Assembly (NCBI RefSeq): GCF_032854445.1
Contig: NC_088306.1
Location: 2,600,373 to 2,664,372, forward strand
Source of the DNA: Liolophura sinensis
Taxonomy: Eukaryota; Mollusca; Polyplacophora; Chitonida; Chitonidae
Reading direction: 5' to 3'
Length of the DNA stretch: 64,000 bases
Shown: piece after piece, positions 23,300 through 34,666 of the stretch
How positions within the stretch are numbered: position 1 is the first letter of the stretch
How the letters are laid out: every line of letters begins with the position of its first letter
Position numbers and translations under genes: made by a program
The notes under the pieces: model-generated
What the model was told of the DNA's origin: nothing
Seen by the model: the letters and a program-made list of their open reading frames with translations, nothing else
Databases searched by the model: none

Positions 23300-23480
23300 A
23301 GCCCAGGTCGTACTGGCTTCCTCTCCGGTCGTACGTGGTAAGGTCTGGACACAACCTGCGGATGGTCGTGGTTTACACCTGGGTTCTGCCCGATTTTCCC
23401 CCACTACAATACTGGTTGCCGTCGTATAAGTGAAATATCCTTGAGTACAGCTGAAAAGCACCAATCGAATAAGTAAATAT
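23300..23480 (+). repeat. SINE type A, head-truncated
   Basis: 'tactggcttcctctccggtc', the core 'caacctgcggatggtcgtgg', the 'cgtcgtataagtgaaatatc' block and the 'caccaatcgaataagtaaat' tail are all recognisable, with substitutions. Confidence 0.85.
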
Positions 23481-23768
23481 TACTATTACATATTAATAGT
23501 GATTTCTGATCCTTTCAGCTAGGTTAACAACTATTATAACGATGTCTGAAGAAGACGACATAAAATGAAGTATTTTTATGCAAATGTTGACCAACAGCAT
23601 CATCCAGTGTTGCCAAGAGATCATGAAACGTTTCATAGAGGTATTGTCACCACATCTTAGCTTACCAACACGAGTTAGACCTTGCTCTCGCTGAAGGCTT
23701 AGAAATGGTGCGTATTTCCGATTAACAATACTCTCTGTCAGTCAGACAATTTATATTGTACGTCTTTC

Positions 23769-24680
23769 GTATACCAGTCGTCAAGCAAAATAAGGTTCTG
23801 GGTCAATAATTGCAAGGCCAATTCCCAAAACGACGTTTAACACAAATTACCAAAGAACTAAGAGTGAGTGAGTGCTTGGGGTTTAACGTCGTACTCAACA
23901 ATTTTTCAGTCATATGACGACGAAGGAATCATTAGGGTGCATGTACGTGTAATGTGCCTCCTTGTTGCAGGACGGATTTCCACCGCTCTTTTATTTAGTG
24001 CTGCTTCACTGAGACTACTTGCCGAAGGCAAGAAAGCCGCCCCGCCCGAGCCATTATACTGATACGGGTCAACCAGTCGTTGCACTATCCCCTTCTTGCT
24101 GAACGCCAAGCGAGGAAGTTACAACTTCCTCTTTTAAAGTCTTAGGTGTGACTCGATCAAGGATTGATCCTGGATCTACCGGTCCCGAAGCGGACGCTCT
24201 ACCAACTGTGCAAAGAACTAAGAAAGTATATAAAGTATGAAAGTAGAACGGCATCATACAAAGAGAAGCGGTCAACAGTTTTCACTGATGTAGGAAAAAC
24301 GGAGCGTATGTTCTAGGCGACTGAGTGAAATCAGAACTCAAATCGTGTACCATGCTACAATATGTCGACTGCAAAATATGTATCTAATTCAACACAATGA
24401 ATATCCTGCCCTAGGCCCGGGTCAAGCGGAATTAGACAAGAGGCAGGGCGCCAAAGATTATGCACGCCCTGTCCATATTTACTTACAAGAGATTATACTC
24501 ACTGTAAACTCAAGAAACTTGGCGTAATAACATGACCTTGATTGAAATCGTCACACGACACGCAGGATGAAGCAAATGCTACAAGGCGAGATATGTACAC
24601 GCCATATGCAGGACCCTTTACTATATTGCTGTCCAAGTAAGGATAATTTACAATGTCAAAATTGAAACTATCCCTCTTGT
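23769..24680 (+). repeat. Long dispersed repeat R2, copy 3, split by a SINE
   Basis: It aligns to 15836-16580 before 23862 and again after 24211. The gap is the type B SINE. Landmarks after the insertion include 'aagaaagtatataaag', 'gtgtaccatgctacaatatg', 'ctgtccatatttacttacaa' and 'ctgtccaagtaaggataatt'. Confidence 0.78.
23863..24210 (-). repeat. Full-length SINE type B with 12-bp target-site duplication
   Basis: A minus-strand copy: A-box-like agttggtagagcgtccgctt near 24205, B-box-like gatcgagtcacacc near 24150, body with 'ggaagttgtaacttcctc', and tail complement agtgagtgagtgcttgggg. The flanks caaagaactaag at 23851-23862 and 24211-24222 are identical and lie inside R2, proving insertion into an older repeat. 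Best reference copy of type B here. Confidence 0.95.
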
Positions 24681-24905
24681 CGTAAAGTCATCGAGAGAGG
24701 AAACCGTTTTGGTCTTTAAACAAATGTAGGTTCGGACATGATATACCATCTGGAGAGTCTGTGGTTTCATTTAAATCCAAGAAAGGTGGATAAATGTCTT
24801 TCACAGCCTTTGCTATATATGCATTGTTTAAAGCCAACAGGTCATCATTATATCGTTTAGTGAATGCGAAAGACGGAGCTTAGTGAGTATTACCCCTTAA
24901 TAGTT

Positions 24906-25173
24906 AGGGGCCTCCGTGGCTCAGTTAGTTAGCGCGCTAGCGCAGCGTAATGACCCTGGAGGCTCTCACCAATGAGGTTGCTGTGAGTTCAGGTCCAGCT
25001 CATGCTGGCTTCCTCGCCGGCCGAAAGTGGGAAGGTCCCCCAGCAACCTGCGGATCGTCGTGGGTTTTCCTCGGGCTCTGCCCAGTTTCCTCCGACTATA
25101 ATGCTGGCCGCCGTCGTATAAGTGGAATATTTTTGAGTACGGCGTAAAACACCAATCAAATCAATAAATAAAT
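24906..25173 (+). repeat. Full-length SINE type A with 11-bp target-site duplication
   Basis: tRNA-like head (ctccgtggctcagttagtta with an A box; gagttcaggtccagc as B box), body with cagcaacctgcggatcgtcg and 'tataatgctggccgccgtcg', and tail 'aacaccaatcaaatcaataa'. The flanks ccttaatagtt at 24895-24905 and 25174-25184 are identical. It is the best preserved type A copy, and the reference for more than 15 others in the window. Confidence 0.96.
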
Positions 25174-25184
25174 CCTTAATAGTT

Positions 25185-26280
25185 TCTTCACATGAGAACA
25201 GGCATAGTTCGGTCAAAATGGGCGCACAATTTGTATCCATCAGAATACCCATACACTGTTAATATATAATTTCACATGGAATTAATTAATGAGAAATTCA
25301 ACTCGGCGAACATGGAAATATACCACCTGATTGGGTCATGTCAAAGACTTCAAATATGGCACCTGCCAATGCCTCGCTCAGCGCTCAGCACTGAGAGGTT
25401 ACTTCATTCTAACCATCCCATGAAGTCTTGTAGTGTGTATGTAGTGGAAGTGAAGAAGGCTGTGTTGCCTGTGACGTTGATAAAGCGGTGATCGGTTTTA
25501 TTAAACATCAAAAGAATTAGTGATGAATCTGTTTAATCCGTGTGACGAATAGTAGTGTAGAGAGCGTGACACCCCCTTAAATCTCTGTCCAAGATGAACT
25601 TTACAGTCTTTGATACCTCTGTTGTACGTCGGTGCAAAAGAATTCATCGGAAATAGCTGTTCAACCTGCAGTGTAAAAAGGAGTTTTAGGGTGGGAATAA
25701 ATCGGTATGGCCAGGCACTTTTATTTTTTAGCTGCCCGCGCCCGCCTGACTTGCCCTGACACTAGGTGGTCGGATCAAGCCCATTCGACCTTTTGGGGAC
25801 TCACATGATTAGTAACTACGGATTTTGGAGATGCCCAAAATACGTCCTTGACAGGAGAACACACTTCATGGAGGGTTGGAAGACCACAGATCTAGGACAG
25901 AAGATGGAAATACTTTACTTGTTCTAAGAGAGATTAAGTGAGGAATCCAGCAAAGGAATGTTTTGACTTAACAAATAAATCATTAACAAACTACGCATGG
26001 TGTGCAAGACAAAGTTTATACTGGTCAGCCCTGCATCGGAATATGTTAAAAAGTTTCGTTTAAATTGACACTCCGGGGCGGGTGAAAATGAAGTTTTATT
26101 ACATAATGTAACAGATAGATGAAAGGCACTTTCTAATATTATCAACGACAACCTCTGACCGACCTGCATCCAAGCTGAATGGCTTTGCTTTGAGACAGGA
26201 CACAACAGGGAATAATCCTGTTGTCTTCAAAACAAGTCAAGGTCATCCCGGTCTTCGTGTCTCCTCGATCTGGCGTTCAG
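25185..26280. other. No recognised gene
   Basis: Short open frames (25276-25491 plus; 25924-26205 minus) show no known motif. About 25850-25960 matches a fragment at 19790-19880. Confidence 0.4.
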
Positions 26281-26289
26281 CCATAATCA

Positions 26290-26815
26290 TTCATTTGTTT
26301 CTCTAGACAACTCATTTAACAGATCTCATGGTGTTATTCCGGACCGGAATATACTTATCTCTTAAGGTTTTACAGAAACATATTGCGTCCATCTATTCTC
26401 ACTGGCCCTTACAGTGTCCGAGTGGACCTGTACATCCCAAACGTCAGTAAGTGTTTCACCTACCAAAAGTTTGGACATGGTGCGAAGCAAAGCAAATATC
26501 AATTGGTTTGCTTTAATTGCTCTAAGAAAGCTCGCCAGGGCTTCGGTTGTGCAAACACAATTAAGTGCTCGAATTGCAACGGAGACCAAATGGCTATATC
26601 GATAGTTGGTGAACTTAATATTAAGGAGAAGCAGGTTCTCACGCCTAAAGTTAAATATAACATCGCCTACAAGGAGGTCCGTAAATTGTTTTCTTCTCCT
26701 GTTATACCTTTGCAGTCCACCTACGCCAGTTTGTCCAATGAGGTCCCCGTGTCTACTACTGTGACCATTAACGTGAACAAATCAACATCATTACCTTTTT
26801 CCTCTGCTTTCAAGT
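26290..26815 (+). pseudogene. Non-LTR retrotransposon ORF1 remnant with zinc knuckles
   Basis: Frame 26383-26844 carries a degenerate CCHC array: CFTYQKFGHG, CFNCSKKARQGFGC and CSNCNGD. Then comes the typical following block, KQVLTPKVKYNIAYKEVRKLF. The first knuckle has lost a cysteine (Tyr in CFTYQ). Upstream, in another frame, 26305-26355 reads NSFNRSHGVIPDRNILIS, also of ORF1 type. This is the RNA-binding protein of a jockey/I-like element. It is cut by a type A SINE at 26819. Confidence 0.75.
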
Positions 26816-26818
26816 CAG

Positions 26819-27042
26819 ATGGCGTCCGTGGCCTAGACAGGTAACACGCCAGCGTGGTGCAATGACGCAGGGGTCTCTCGCCAATGCGGTGGCTGTGAGT
26901 TCCAATCCACCTCATGTTGGCTTCCTCTCCGTCTCTGAGGCAAGGTCTTGCAGCAACCAGCAGATGGTCGTGTGTTTCTCCCCGGTTCTGCCCTGTCTCC
27001 TCCTACCGTAATGCTGATCGCCGTCGTATAATGGAAATATGG
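26819..27042 (+). repeat. SINE type A, inserted at the end of the ORF1 remnant
   Basis: Head 'ggcgtccgtggcctagacag', the 'ggggtctctcgccaatgcgg' block, core 'cagcaaccagcagatggtcg' and 'taatgctgatcgccgtcgta' are present; the tail is short. No clear target-site duplication was found. Confidence 0.85.
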
Positions 27043-27059
27043 CATATTAAAGGTCATTA

Positions 27060-27450
27060 ATCACTATTTTTGTCTCAATTTTCAACTGATCGTCATTTCA
27101 CATCTACGGGTGGGCTCCGCTCATTCTAACTCGTATGAACAGGAAATGGGTGTAGCTAGTACAGAATTCTTCGCGTATTTTGTTCAGCATAAAAATATAT
27201 AGCTTCGCTAAAACCGTTACTTCTGTTACAAAGGGTTCTTTATTGTTAATGTTTTCCTTACATGCTACAAATATGAATAACATCGAAATACCGTTGCAGC
27301 TTTGTCTCAATAAGATCGAGAAATGGGCCACTAAAAACGGTGTAGATTCTTAAGCGTCGCTATGCATTTTTGTCATCAACGGAAATTTCATCCTGACACT
27401 GAGCTTTAACTTTATGTTGAACAGATTAAAATTGTTGGAGAAAATATTTT
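27060..27450 (+). pseudogene. Non-LTR reverse transcriptase fragment, copy 1
   Basis: Nucleotide similarity to 29640-29960 is plain: 'gagcaggaaatggatgtatc' has its counterpart 'gaacaggaaatgggtgtagc', and both share agggttctttattg, 'ttgcagctttgtctca' and 'gaacagattaaaattg'. It covers the palm region of RT, but the catalytic Asp-Asp box position is destroyed by a frame change. No open frame survives. Confidence 0.72.
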
Positions 27451-28689
27451 TTTAGGAATGATGTGATGAAAATGTATGAAAACAGGATGAAAGCATGCAA
27501 AGAGAAACAGTCTACAGTTTCCAATGAGTGAAATCAGCGTTCAAATCATGTACTTAGCTAGAATATAAATTGTATCTCAGTTGTGCTTTAGTGGACTCCA
27601 TCAGTGTATGTTACACTTTAGTCTGACGTTGCCTTGACGTTATGTTTGGCAAAAATTTTCGTCGGTGAAGGATGGTCTCAATCAAACGTCTGTGGCGTAG
27701 CTTCCACGACAACGTATGACGAAGAGATAGGTTGCCATGCTTAATGCGTTTGACGCAACGTTGCGACAGCTTTGTAGAACGGGATCCAGCTCGCACAAAA
27801 CATGATGTAGTTGTCACGGCGTTTTAGACAAAAGTTACCCATCAAATCCGTCTCGATGGCCTGAATGTTTCTTATCTTTTCATTTGTCGATGATCCGACT
27901 TATCTGTCTTGTCACAACATGCATTTATGAAACCTGAGAAAACTTATATTAACGAACATTGTTGCAAAGTTTAAGTGTGACTAAATTCGTAATTTGGCAT
28001 ATAAACGTTTTCGACTGTAAGTTCTTCAGTGGATTATGTTGAATGCTGGGTTGAAAATTGGTCTGTAACTATTCAATCTGAACGTTAATTATGCTTGACG
28101 ATTTGTAGACGGATGCCTACAGGCAGTAGACCGCAACATAAGGAATCGAAAATCGTCTAAAAAACGCATGTCCCGCTATGTGAAAGGCCAGAACTTCCAC
28201 AGCCTGGGCCGCTCTTGAATCCTGTTTCGTTTCCTTAAGGCCTCAAAATTATGTGACCTGCCCCCGAAAGACCTGTTTAAAACTCTTTTTAATTAACAAG
28301 AAATGCGGGGGAAATGGCAGTTGTATATAAAGTACTTGGCATAAAGTAAACACAAATCAAGTATTTTAATGTACCTTTCAGAAAAATCCTTCTTAAGGTA
28401 ACCATACAAGATCTCAGTGGGAAACCGGTTTAGTCTTCTATCTCCCCCCCCCCCCTCCCCCACCACCCCCACCCGGAGTCTCGGGGTAAAAAGAATAGAG
28501 CCTCAGTCCTCTAGGCAAGCTTGTCGTAGAAGGCGACTAACATAGAGCTCTGTCGTATGGGCCCAACAATCAAAAAGTTTATTAGCTTTAAACAAAATAA
28601 CTGATATTCCTGTTTTTGCATCCCTTCAGAATTCCCAAACAGCTGTCAGGGAATATTACGTGACAGGGATCAAGATATCATTGACTGAA
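27451..28689. other. Repeat fragments, no gene
   Basis: 27475-27560 resembles part of R2 ('gatgaaagcatgcaaagaga', 'cagtctacagtttccaatga'). A C-rich simple run lies at 28445-28472. Nothing coding was recognised. Confidence 0.5.
27690..27785. mobile_element. Half copy of the 'cccgttctacaaagc' MITE
   Basis: The right end, gttgcgacagctttgtagaa followed by cggga, equals the right end of the MITE at 34273-34402. The left terminal repeat is missing. Confidence 0.6.
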
Positions 28690-30790
28690 TGCATGCAGAT
28701 TTAATTATTGTCCTACTGAGAATAATTTAAACCAGGTTCGTAATTTTAGAGCCTTGGTTCGGCGATTACTCAAATCCAAGAGACGATCTTGTTGGCGGAT
28801 CTTTGTTTCGAGCATTGCGTCAAAAACACCTATCCGTAAGGCCTGAAACATGGTTCAGAAACTTAAGGGCAAAAATAATAAAGCGTAAGTCCAGCATTTG
28901 AAAGGAGGAGATAAAGTAATTAACTTCTTCATCCGATATAGCTAATAAATTAGCAGAGACAATTTCTAAGAAATCTTCTGAGTATTATACTTCAGAAATT
29001 CATCATATTAAAAGCCAGAGGGAGAGAGTCTAACTGCCCTTTCCTTCTAAAAATTGAGAACATTATAATCGTACTTTTAATATTGATGAGCTTAATACTG
29101 CATCAAAAAAAGGCAAACGAGACTGCTTGTGTTCCTGAGGACGTATATTATAAGTTTCTGAACCATTTACCACCTGAGCCACTTTCAAGGACTCTCTTTG
29201 ACTTACTTAATGATATATGAAGAACTGGTAAATTTTCACCGTCATGGAGGGAGGCGAGTATTATCCCAGTTCCCAAACCGGGCAAGGATCATGCTGATCC
29301 GTCTAATTACCGTTCCATAACTCTTTCCAGTTGTGTCTGTAAGACTATGGAACGGATGATTAATGACAGACTGCTTTGGTTTCTTGAATCCAACAAGCTG
29401 CTTTGTAGTATACGATGTGGTTTTCGTCCAGGTAAATATACTATCGATTCGACCTCTTGGTGATGGTTTCATCAATAATAGGCATGTGGTGTCGATATTT
29501 TTCAACCTTGAAAAGGCCTACGACAAGGCCTACGACACCACATGAAAATATGGTATTTTAAAAAACCTCACGTATATGGGTCTTAAAGACCGATTACCAA
29601 TATTTATATCATAATTTTTCTAATCGTCAGTTTAAGATACGGATGAGGTCCACTCTTTCTGACGGTCATGAGCAGGAAATGGATGTATCCAGGGCAGCAT
29701 TCTCTCACCTACTTTGTGCAGCACAAAAAAATACTTTGGCTAAATCCGTAACATCTTGTACAGAGGGTTCTTTATTGGTTGCTGATTTCCTGATATGCTA
29801 CCTTGCTAAAATATGAATAACATTGAAAACTAGTTGCAGCTTTGTCTCAGTAAGATCGAGAAATCGGCAACTGAAAACGGTTTTAGATTTTCAACGCCTA
29901 AGACGTTTTTACGGTGAACAGATTAAAATTGCTGGAGAAGCAAACTTTTTAGGTATAGGCCTAATATTTGATAGTAAGCTATCTTTTATATCTTCTTAAA
30001 GCGAAATGTACAAAGGTTTTAGATGTTATTAAGGTCTTGTTTAACACGGATTGGGAGCTGACTGATCAGTTTTGCTCAATCTTCATCGTTCTAAGGTGAG
30101 GTCTAAATTGGACTATGGGTCCATCATTTACGCTTCCACAGGGAAGTCGTATATTTAAATATTGGATCCTGTCCATCACAAAGGTTGGAGACTCAGCCTT
30201 GGTGCTTTTAGAACCTCACCAGCAGTGAGTTTATGCGTGGAGGCTAATGAGCCTTCTTTATATAACCGACGTATTAAACTCAGCCTTCAATATGCTACAA
30301 AGCTTAAAACTAATCCGACAAATCCTGCCTACGACTGTGTTTTCAATCCATCATATACAAATAACTCTAATAAATGTCCTAACAAGATCCCTCCGTTTGG
30401 TCTTCGTATACGGGACCATATTGTGGTAGCTAACACCAAGCTGGAGGATATAGCTCGGGTGTCTTTTCCAGGGGCCCATGTGTGCCTTTTTCCACAACCT
30501 AAACTAATATTTGATTTATGTAAACATAATAAATCCAATTCAAAGCCTCTTATAATTCAGCAAGGTTTTGCTGAAGTTAAGGGTAACGATGCGGATTATG
30601 AATTTATATATACTGATGGGTCAAAGGATAGAGAAAGGGTTGCGTCTGCGACTGTTTTAGAACAGCGGGTCTCTCCGTATTCCATCTTCTTCAGTCTTCT
30701 CTGCTGAGGCCAGGGCTATACTGCTGGCCTTGTGATATGTTTCTTCTAGGCGTGCTCAGAAGGCAATGAGACGTGACTCGCTCTCCTCCC
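28690..30790 (+). pseudogene. Jockey/I-like non-LTR retrotransposon ORF2 remnant (RT to RNase H)
   Basis: Broken frames in order: pre-RT region (about 28735-28920, KTPIRKAWNMVQKLKG); the RT finger block (29240-29460, SWREASIIPVPKPGKDHAD, NYRSITLSSC, KTMERMINDRLLWFLESNK); LEKAYD near 29510; RT palm (29640-29960) in which the Asp-Asp box has become VADF; and a long frame 30162-30707 with GAFRTSPAVSLCVEANEPSL and an RNase H-type IYTDGSKDRERVASATV. The upstream endonuclease is absent, so the copy is 5'-truncated and dead. RNase H after RT points to the I/jockey group. It is interrupted at 30822 by a SINE. Confidence 0.85.
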
Positions 30791-30821
30791 TTTTGGCAAT
30801 ACGACATAATAAGTTTAAACC

Positions 30822-31058
30822 GGCCCCGATAGCACAGTTGGTAGACCGTCCGCTTCGGGAGGCGGTAGACTCAGGGTCAACTCTGGGTCGAGTCACACCT
30901 ACGGCTTGAAAAGAGAAAGTTGTAACTTCCTCCCGGTGGAAATCCGTCCTTCAACAAGGAGGCACATTACATGCACTCTAAGGATTCCTTCGTCGTCATA
31001 TGACAGATAAATTGTTAATTACGACGTTAAACTCTAAGCACTCACTCACTCACTCAAT
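30822..31058 (+). repeat. SINE type B with internal deletion
   Basis: Head agttggtagaccgtccgctt, B-box-like gggtcgagtcacacc, 'gttgtaacttcctc', then a direct jump to 'ggtggaaatccgtccttcaa' (about 110 bp of the body missing compared with 23863-24210), and tail 'actcactcactcactc'. Confidence 0.9.
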
Positions 31059-31314
31059 TTCCCGTCTTATATAATCACTGGGTAGGAGGCCATGGTTTGA
31101 CAGGTGATCCCAGAAAATCCCGGCACGGATTATGACATCAGAATCTTTAGGGTTAGTAGCAAATCCATGTTAAAACCCACAGCGTAACACCTGTTTTTCT
31201 TTATCTGTGATTATTACATCAGTTAAGCTTAGGAGGATCGCATTAGGGTTGTCTTGGAGGCCCAGAGATATGGAAAGTTCTTTCAGAGGGTGTTCAAACT
31301 TACATTCGTGTCGT

Positions 31315-31725
31315 TCAACGTGGGCAGGATTGTTTGTACACTGTTTTTCTGGCTATGTGTTTGATTGTAGTGGCTTTCATCCAAGTAGTGCCGTTCATCA
31401 ACTCTGCCTCCAAGGGAGCGGCTTTCTGTTTAGGTCGTCACACGGTGATGGCTTTTTCGTGGATGGCTTCCTTCAGCAGTCGCCGATGAAGCTTCTTATG
31501 CAGCTTGGGAGTCTTGGAGTCAAGCTTTGGCCATCCAATGAACTTTGGCCTTAGGGTGTTGTAACGGCAATCGTTCATATATTTAAGGTCGGAGTCAGCC
31601 ATTGTGAAACTTCTGTAACTTTTCTGGAATCCTATCGTGTGATGATAAAGAATGGAGTCGGTGGCTCGGAGGCTTGATTCACCAATAAGCTTAGCAAAAT
31701 GCAAAAGCATAGATACTCCGATCAA
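31315..31725 (-). other. Unrecognised coding-like frame with one internal stop
   Basis: The minus frame 31725-31438 (containing MADSDLKYMNDCRYN and KFIGWPKLDSKTPKLHKKLH) continues after a TGA (31440-31438) as RPKQKAAPLEAELMNGTTW to 31315. Composition is basic and protein-like, and readthrough after a single stop suggests a recently broken gene or transposon ORF. I do not recognise the family. Confidence 0.35.
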
Positions 31726-31944
31726 ACAACTGTACTGTTGTCTGTGATGTCACACATGCAAACGCGAGTTACTTGTAGGCACAATCTACAACCAACCGCT
31801 TCAGAAGCAGGAAACAAAAGAATCCAGCTTCAGACTTTTACCATCTTTTATATCATCCTTAGGTCACATGACCTTGGGGGCATGCATTCTGGCAGCCCAT
31901 TTGGTAAAACCAGTGAGGCTCCATTGAGGATATTCGAGGGGTTT

Positions 31945-32110
31945 ACGCTTGCTTCCTTTCCAGTCTTATGTGGGACGGTCTTCCAGCAACCTGAGGATGG
32001 TTGTGGGCTTCCCCAGGGTTCTGCCCCGTTTCCTACCTATCATAATGCTGGTCGCCATTGTTTGTACGAGTGAAATATTCTTGAGCATGACATAAAAGTC
32101 CAGGCAAATA
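31945..32110 (+). repeat. SINE type A, head-truncated
   Basis: 'gcttgcttcctttccagtct', core 'cagcaacctgaggatggttg', 'cataatgctggtcgccattg' and an eroded tail. It forms an inverted pair with the next copy. Confidence 0.82.
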
Positions 32111-32151
32111 GATTAATTCCGGACCAACATAAACTATCATGTTAAGTATAT

Positions 32152-32392
32152 TTATTTCTTCATTTGATTTGTGTTTTCGCCGCACTCAAGAATATTTCAG
32201 ATCTATGTGACAGCGGTCAGCATTATGGTGGGAGGAAATGGGCAGAGGGCGGGAAAAACCCACGACCATCCACAGGTTGCTGACAGACCTTCCCACGTAC
32301 GGTCAGAGTGGACCCCAGTATGAGCTGGGCTTGAACTCGCAGCGCTCCTGGGTCTTCTCGCCATGCTGGCACACTAACCACAGAGATCTCTA
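32152..32392 (-). repeat. SINE type A, minus orientation
   Basis: 'tttcgccgcactcaagaata', 'cagcattatggtgggaggaa', 'cccacgaccatccacaggtt' and 'tgagctgggcttgaactcgc', then head remains near 32380. Confidence 0.88.
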
Positions 32393-33104
32393 ATGTTCAG
32401 TATAACACGAATTCCCAAGTCATCCAGGTTTAAAAAAGACAGGTCAACCCTCAAAGACCAATTCAGCCAAGGGAACTTTAGAATCGAGAAATCCATTAGA
32501 TATCGGCCATGTTTCGTTTCTTACTCGAACCTCAGGCATGATTTGTGCTGGAAGTGTGACAATTTAAATTGTAATGTATATATTACCAAAAAAAAGATTC
32601 ATTTTCAATAGACCAGCTGTAATTGCAATTGTTATTTGTACTTTATTTCTTACTCGGTTGAAAATTTATATGATTTACAAATATGAACATGTATGCGAGT
32701 ACAAAAATAGTTCACAAAGTGTCTGGTGGTATTAGGAGAGACACACCCACTACAACTGAATCAAAAAAATTTAACATCAACTGCAGATGAACTCTACCCA
32801 TGAAATATCCAAATTAAAAAAATAATAATAAATGCACAGATCGGTGTGGAACCAATGAACAAATAATGAAAAATCTAAATCATGTTCTAAAATAAAACAT
32901 GAAATTCACCCCCATGCCCAAACCCCCAAGCAACTAACCCACCACCGGCTACCCTCAAAATAACCACACATCTGCATGACTATACATGTGTCTCATTTTC
33001 ACTGATGTAATAAAACCAGTACGAGCACAACAAGTACCGGTTTGCTGACATCTATATGCACTGAAATGTATTCAACATCAGCATTACAAACAAACATGGT
33101 TAGT

Positions 33105-33265
33105 GTAATTCTGAAACCTATTCGCATATTTACAAGGTGTTTTATTTAATGCATATTCTGAATGCGTTAATCTCTGTAGACTGATAAAATTATACCTTTT
33201 GTCAAACCTTGAAACTGACTAACCCAACTAGTGCAGTTTTGTCTTCAAAATCAAATACAAATAAG
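33105..33265 (-). repeat. Dispersed repeat R4, inverted copy
   Basis: 'atttacaaggtgttttattt', 'gactgataaaattatacctt' and 'cagttttgtcttcaaaatca' match the copy at 61390-61560 in the same orientation, and 48095-48245 and 50935-51085 in the opposite one. Confidence 0.7.
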
Positions 33266-34272
33266 ATAATACAAACACTGCAGATAACTTATTAACAATA
33301 ACAAAAAAAAATCCTCAGTGAACGCTCAGTGAAACAGGGGAGATAACAACATTGCTTAGTGTGGCATGCTTCTCGAAACAAGTGTTACTTGCATACAATC
33401 GTTTTCTTAACAACGTTACTCTATTTCACCTGAAGTGTAGCATTTTTCAAGTGACACATTTTGTTTGATTCTGATAGGGCCGCTAAAAGAGTTTTTTGTG
33501 AAGCTTAATTAATTTCTTATTCTTAAAAAAAACACTGTGTTGGTATCCAAAGTATAATTCCAATGCCTTTTCTTACTTCTGAAAGTGCCTTTTTACATAG
33601 GGGTAGTAAACTTTTGGTGAAATGCAGTATTTGAAAAAAAAAGGGTTTGCAACAAAAAACATGATCACCGTTTACAAAATGTCGTCAAAATCAGCTATAT
33701 ACGTGGTGGTACCTAACATTAAATTTGAATTACAAACAGTAACTGATTCAACGTTCTAATTATTACCTCCCAACGTCAAAACATGTATTCAAATTTTAAA
33801 ACTTTTAAGAGCACAAACATAATTTGTAGCAAGATAATTGTACTGCATGGACAACTACAATCACGGACAAAAACTTTCACAACCTCCTTCATAACTGCAT
33901 GTACTTGTACTATTTCTTGTACAGATGCACGTGTATCAAAAACATTGCACACAAACCCTGGAATGCGCATGTTCTCTATCACATGACACTATTTCAACAA
34001 TGTGACGTCACATATATGTGTGTAGATGTAGTTATCACATGGCTTGACAGTTAAACGCCCTCTGCCTCATGAAGGCAGTAACCTGTAACGATCATATCGC
34101 ATAACTATTACATATATCATGTTAACTTCACATTTATATGTGATATTTAACCCTAGTAGAGCAGGTATCATACCAATCCCTCTCGCCCTTTTCCCCTGCC
34201 CCCTCCTAACGTCTATCCATGTCAACTCATAATAATTTGACACTAACTTTCAAAAGTTGGTAGACATGGCCA

Positions 34273-34402
34273 GGGGCCCGTTCGGTCGAACCAGTCGCAA
34301 ACTGTGCCTGGCACAATTTCCATGACAACATACAACGAAGAGGTACGTCATTAAGGTAATTACGCTTAGGGCAGCGTTGCGACAGCTTTGTAGAACGGGC
34401 CT
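34273..34402. mobile_element. Short MITE with ggcccgttc terminal inverted repeats
   Basis: The left end reads ggcccgttcggtcgaaccag; the right end, inverted, reads ggcccgttctacaaagctgt. The element is 130 bp and non-coding. A half copy lies at 27690-27785. Its autonomous partner is unknown. Confidence 0.65.
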
Positions 34403-34601
34403 CTCATATCTAAGCCATTGTATGGATGACAACTTCAAAGCAATTGCATAAACAAGGTATAGTTGCTCACACAAAGCCAACAACCCTGCAGGAAAAAAAA
34501 GAAAACCAAGAAACGGCATGAGAGTCAGGAAATGTGACAGGGCCTATGCTCTTACATGTTTGTAGCTTTTTTTCACTTAGCTTAATACATTACACACATA
34601 C

Positions 34602-34602
<1 letters not shown>

Positions 34603-34662
<60 letters not shown>

Positions 34663-34666
34663 TGTT
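34603..34666. repeat. Compound (GT)n(AT)n microsatellite
   Basis: About 10 GT units run directly into about 15 AT units, then ACACAC. The whole forms an imperfect palindrome because the flanks are gt-rich and ac-rich. Confidence 0.97.

Noticed and set aside
24906-25000. tRNA gene
   Set aside because: A and B boxes are present, but the segment is the head of a SINE with body, tail and target duplication; stems do not fold as a functional tRNA.
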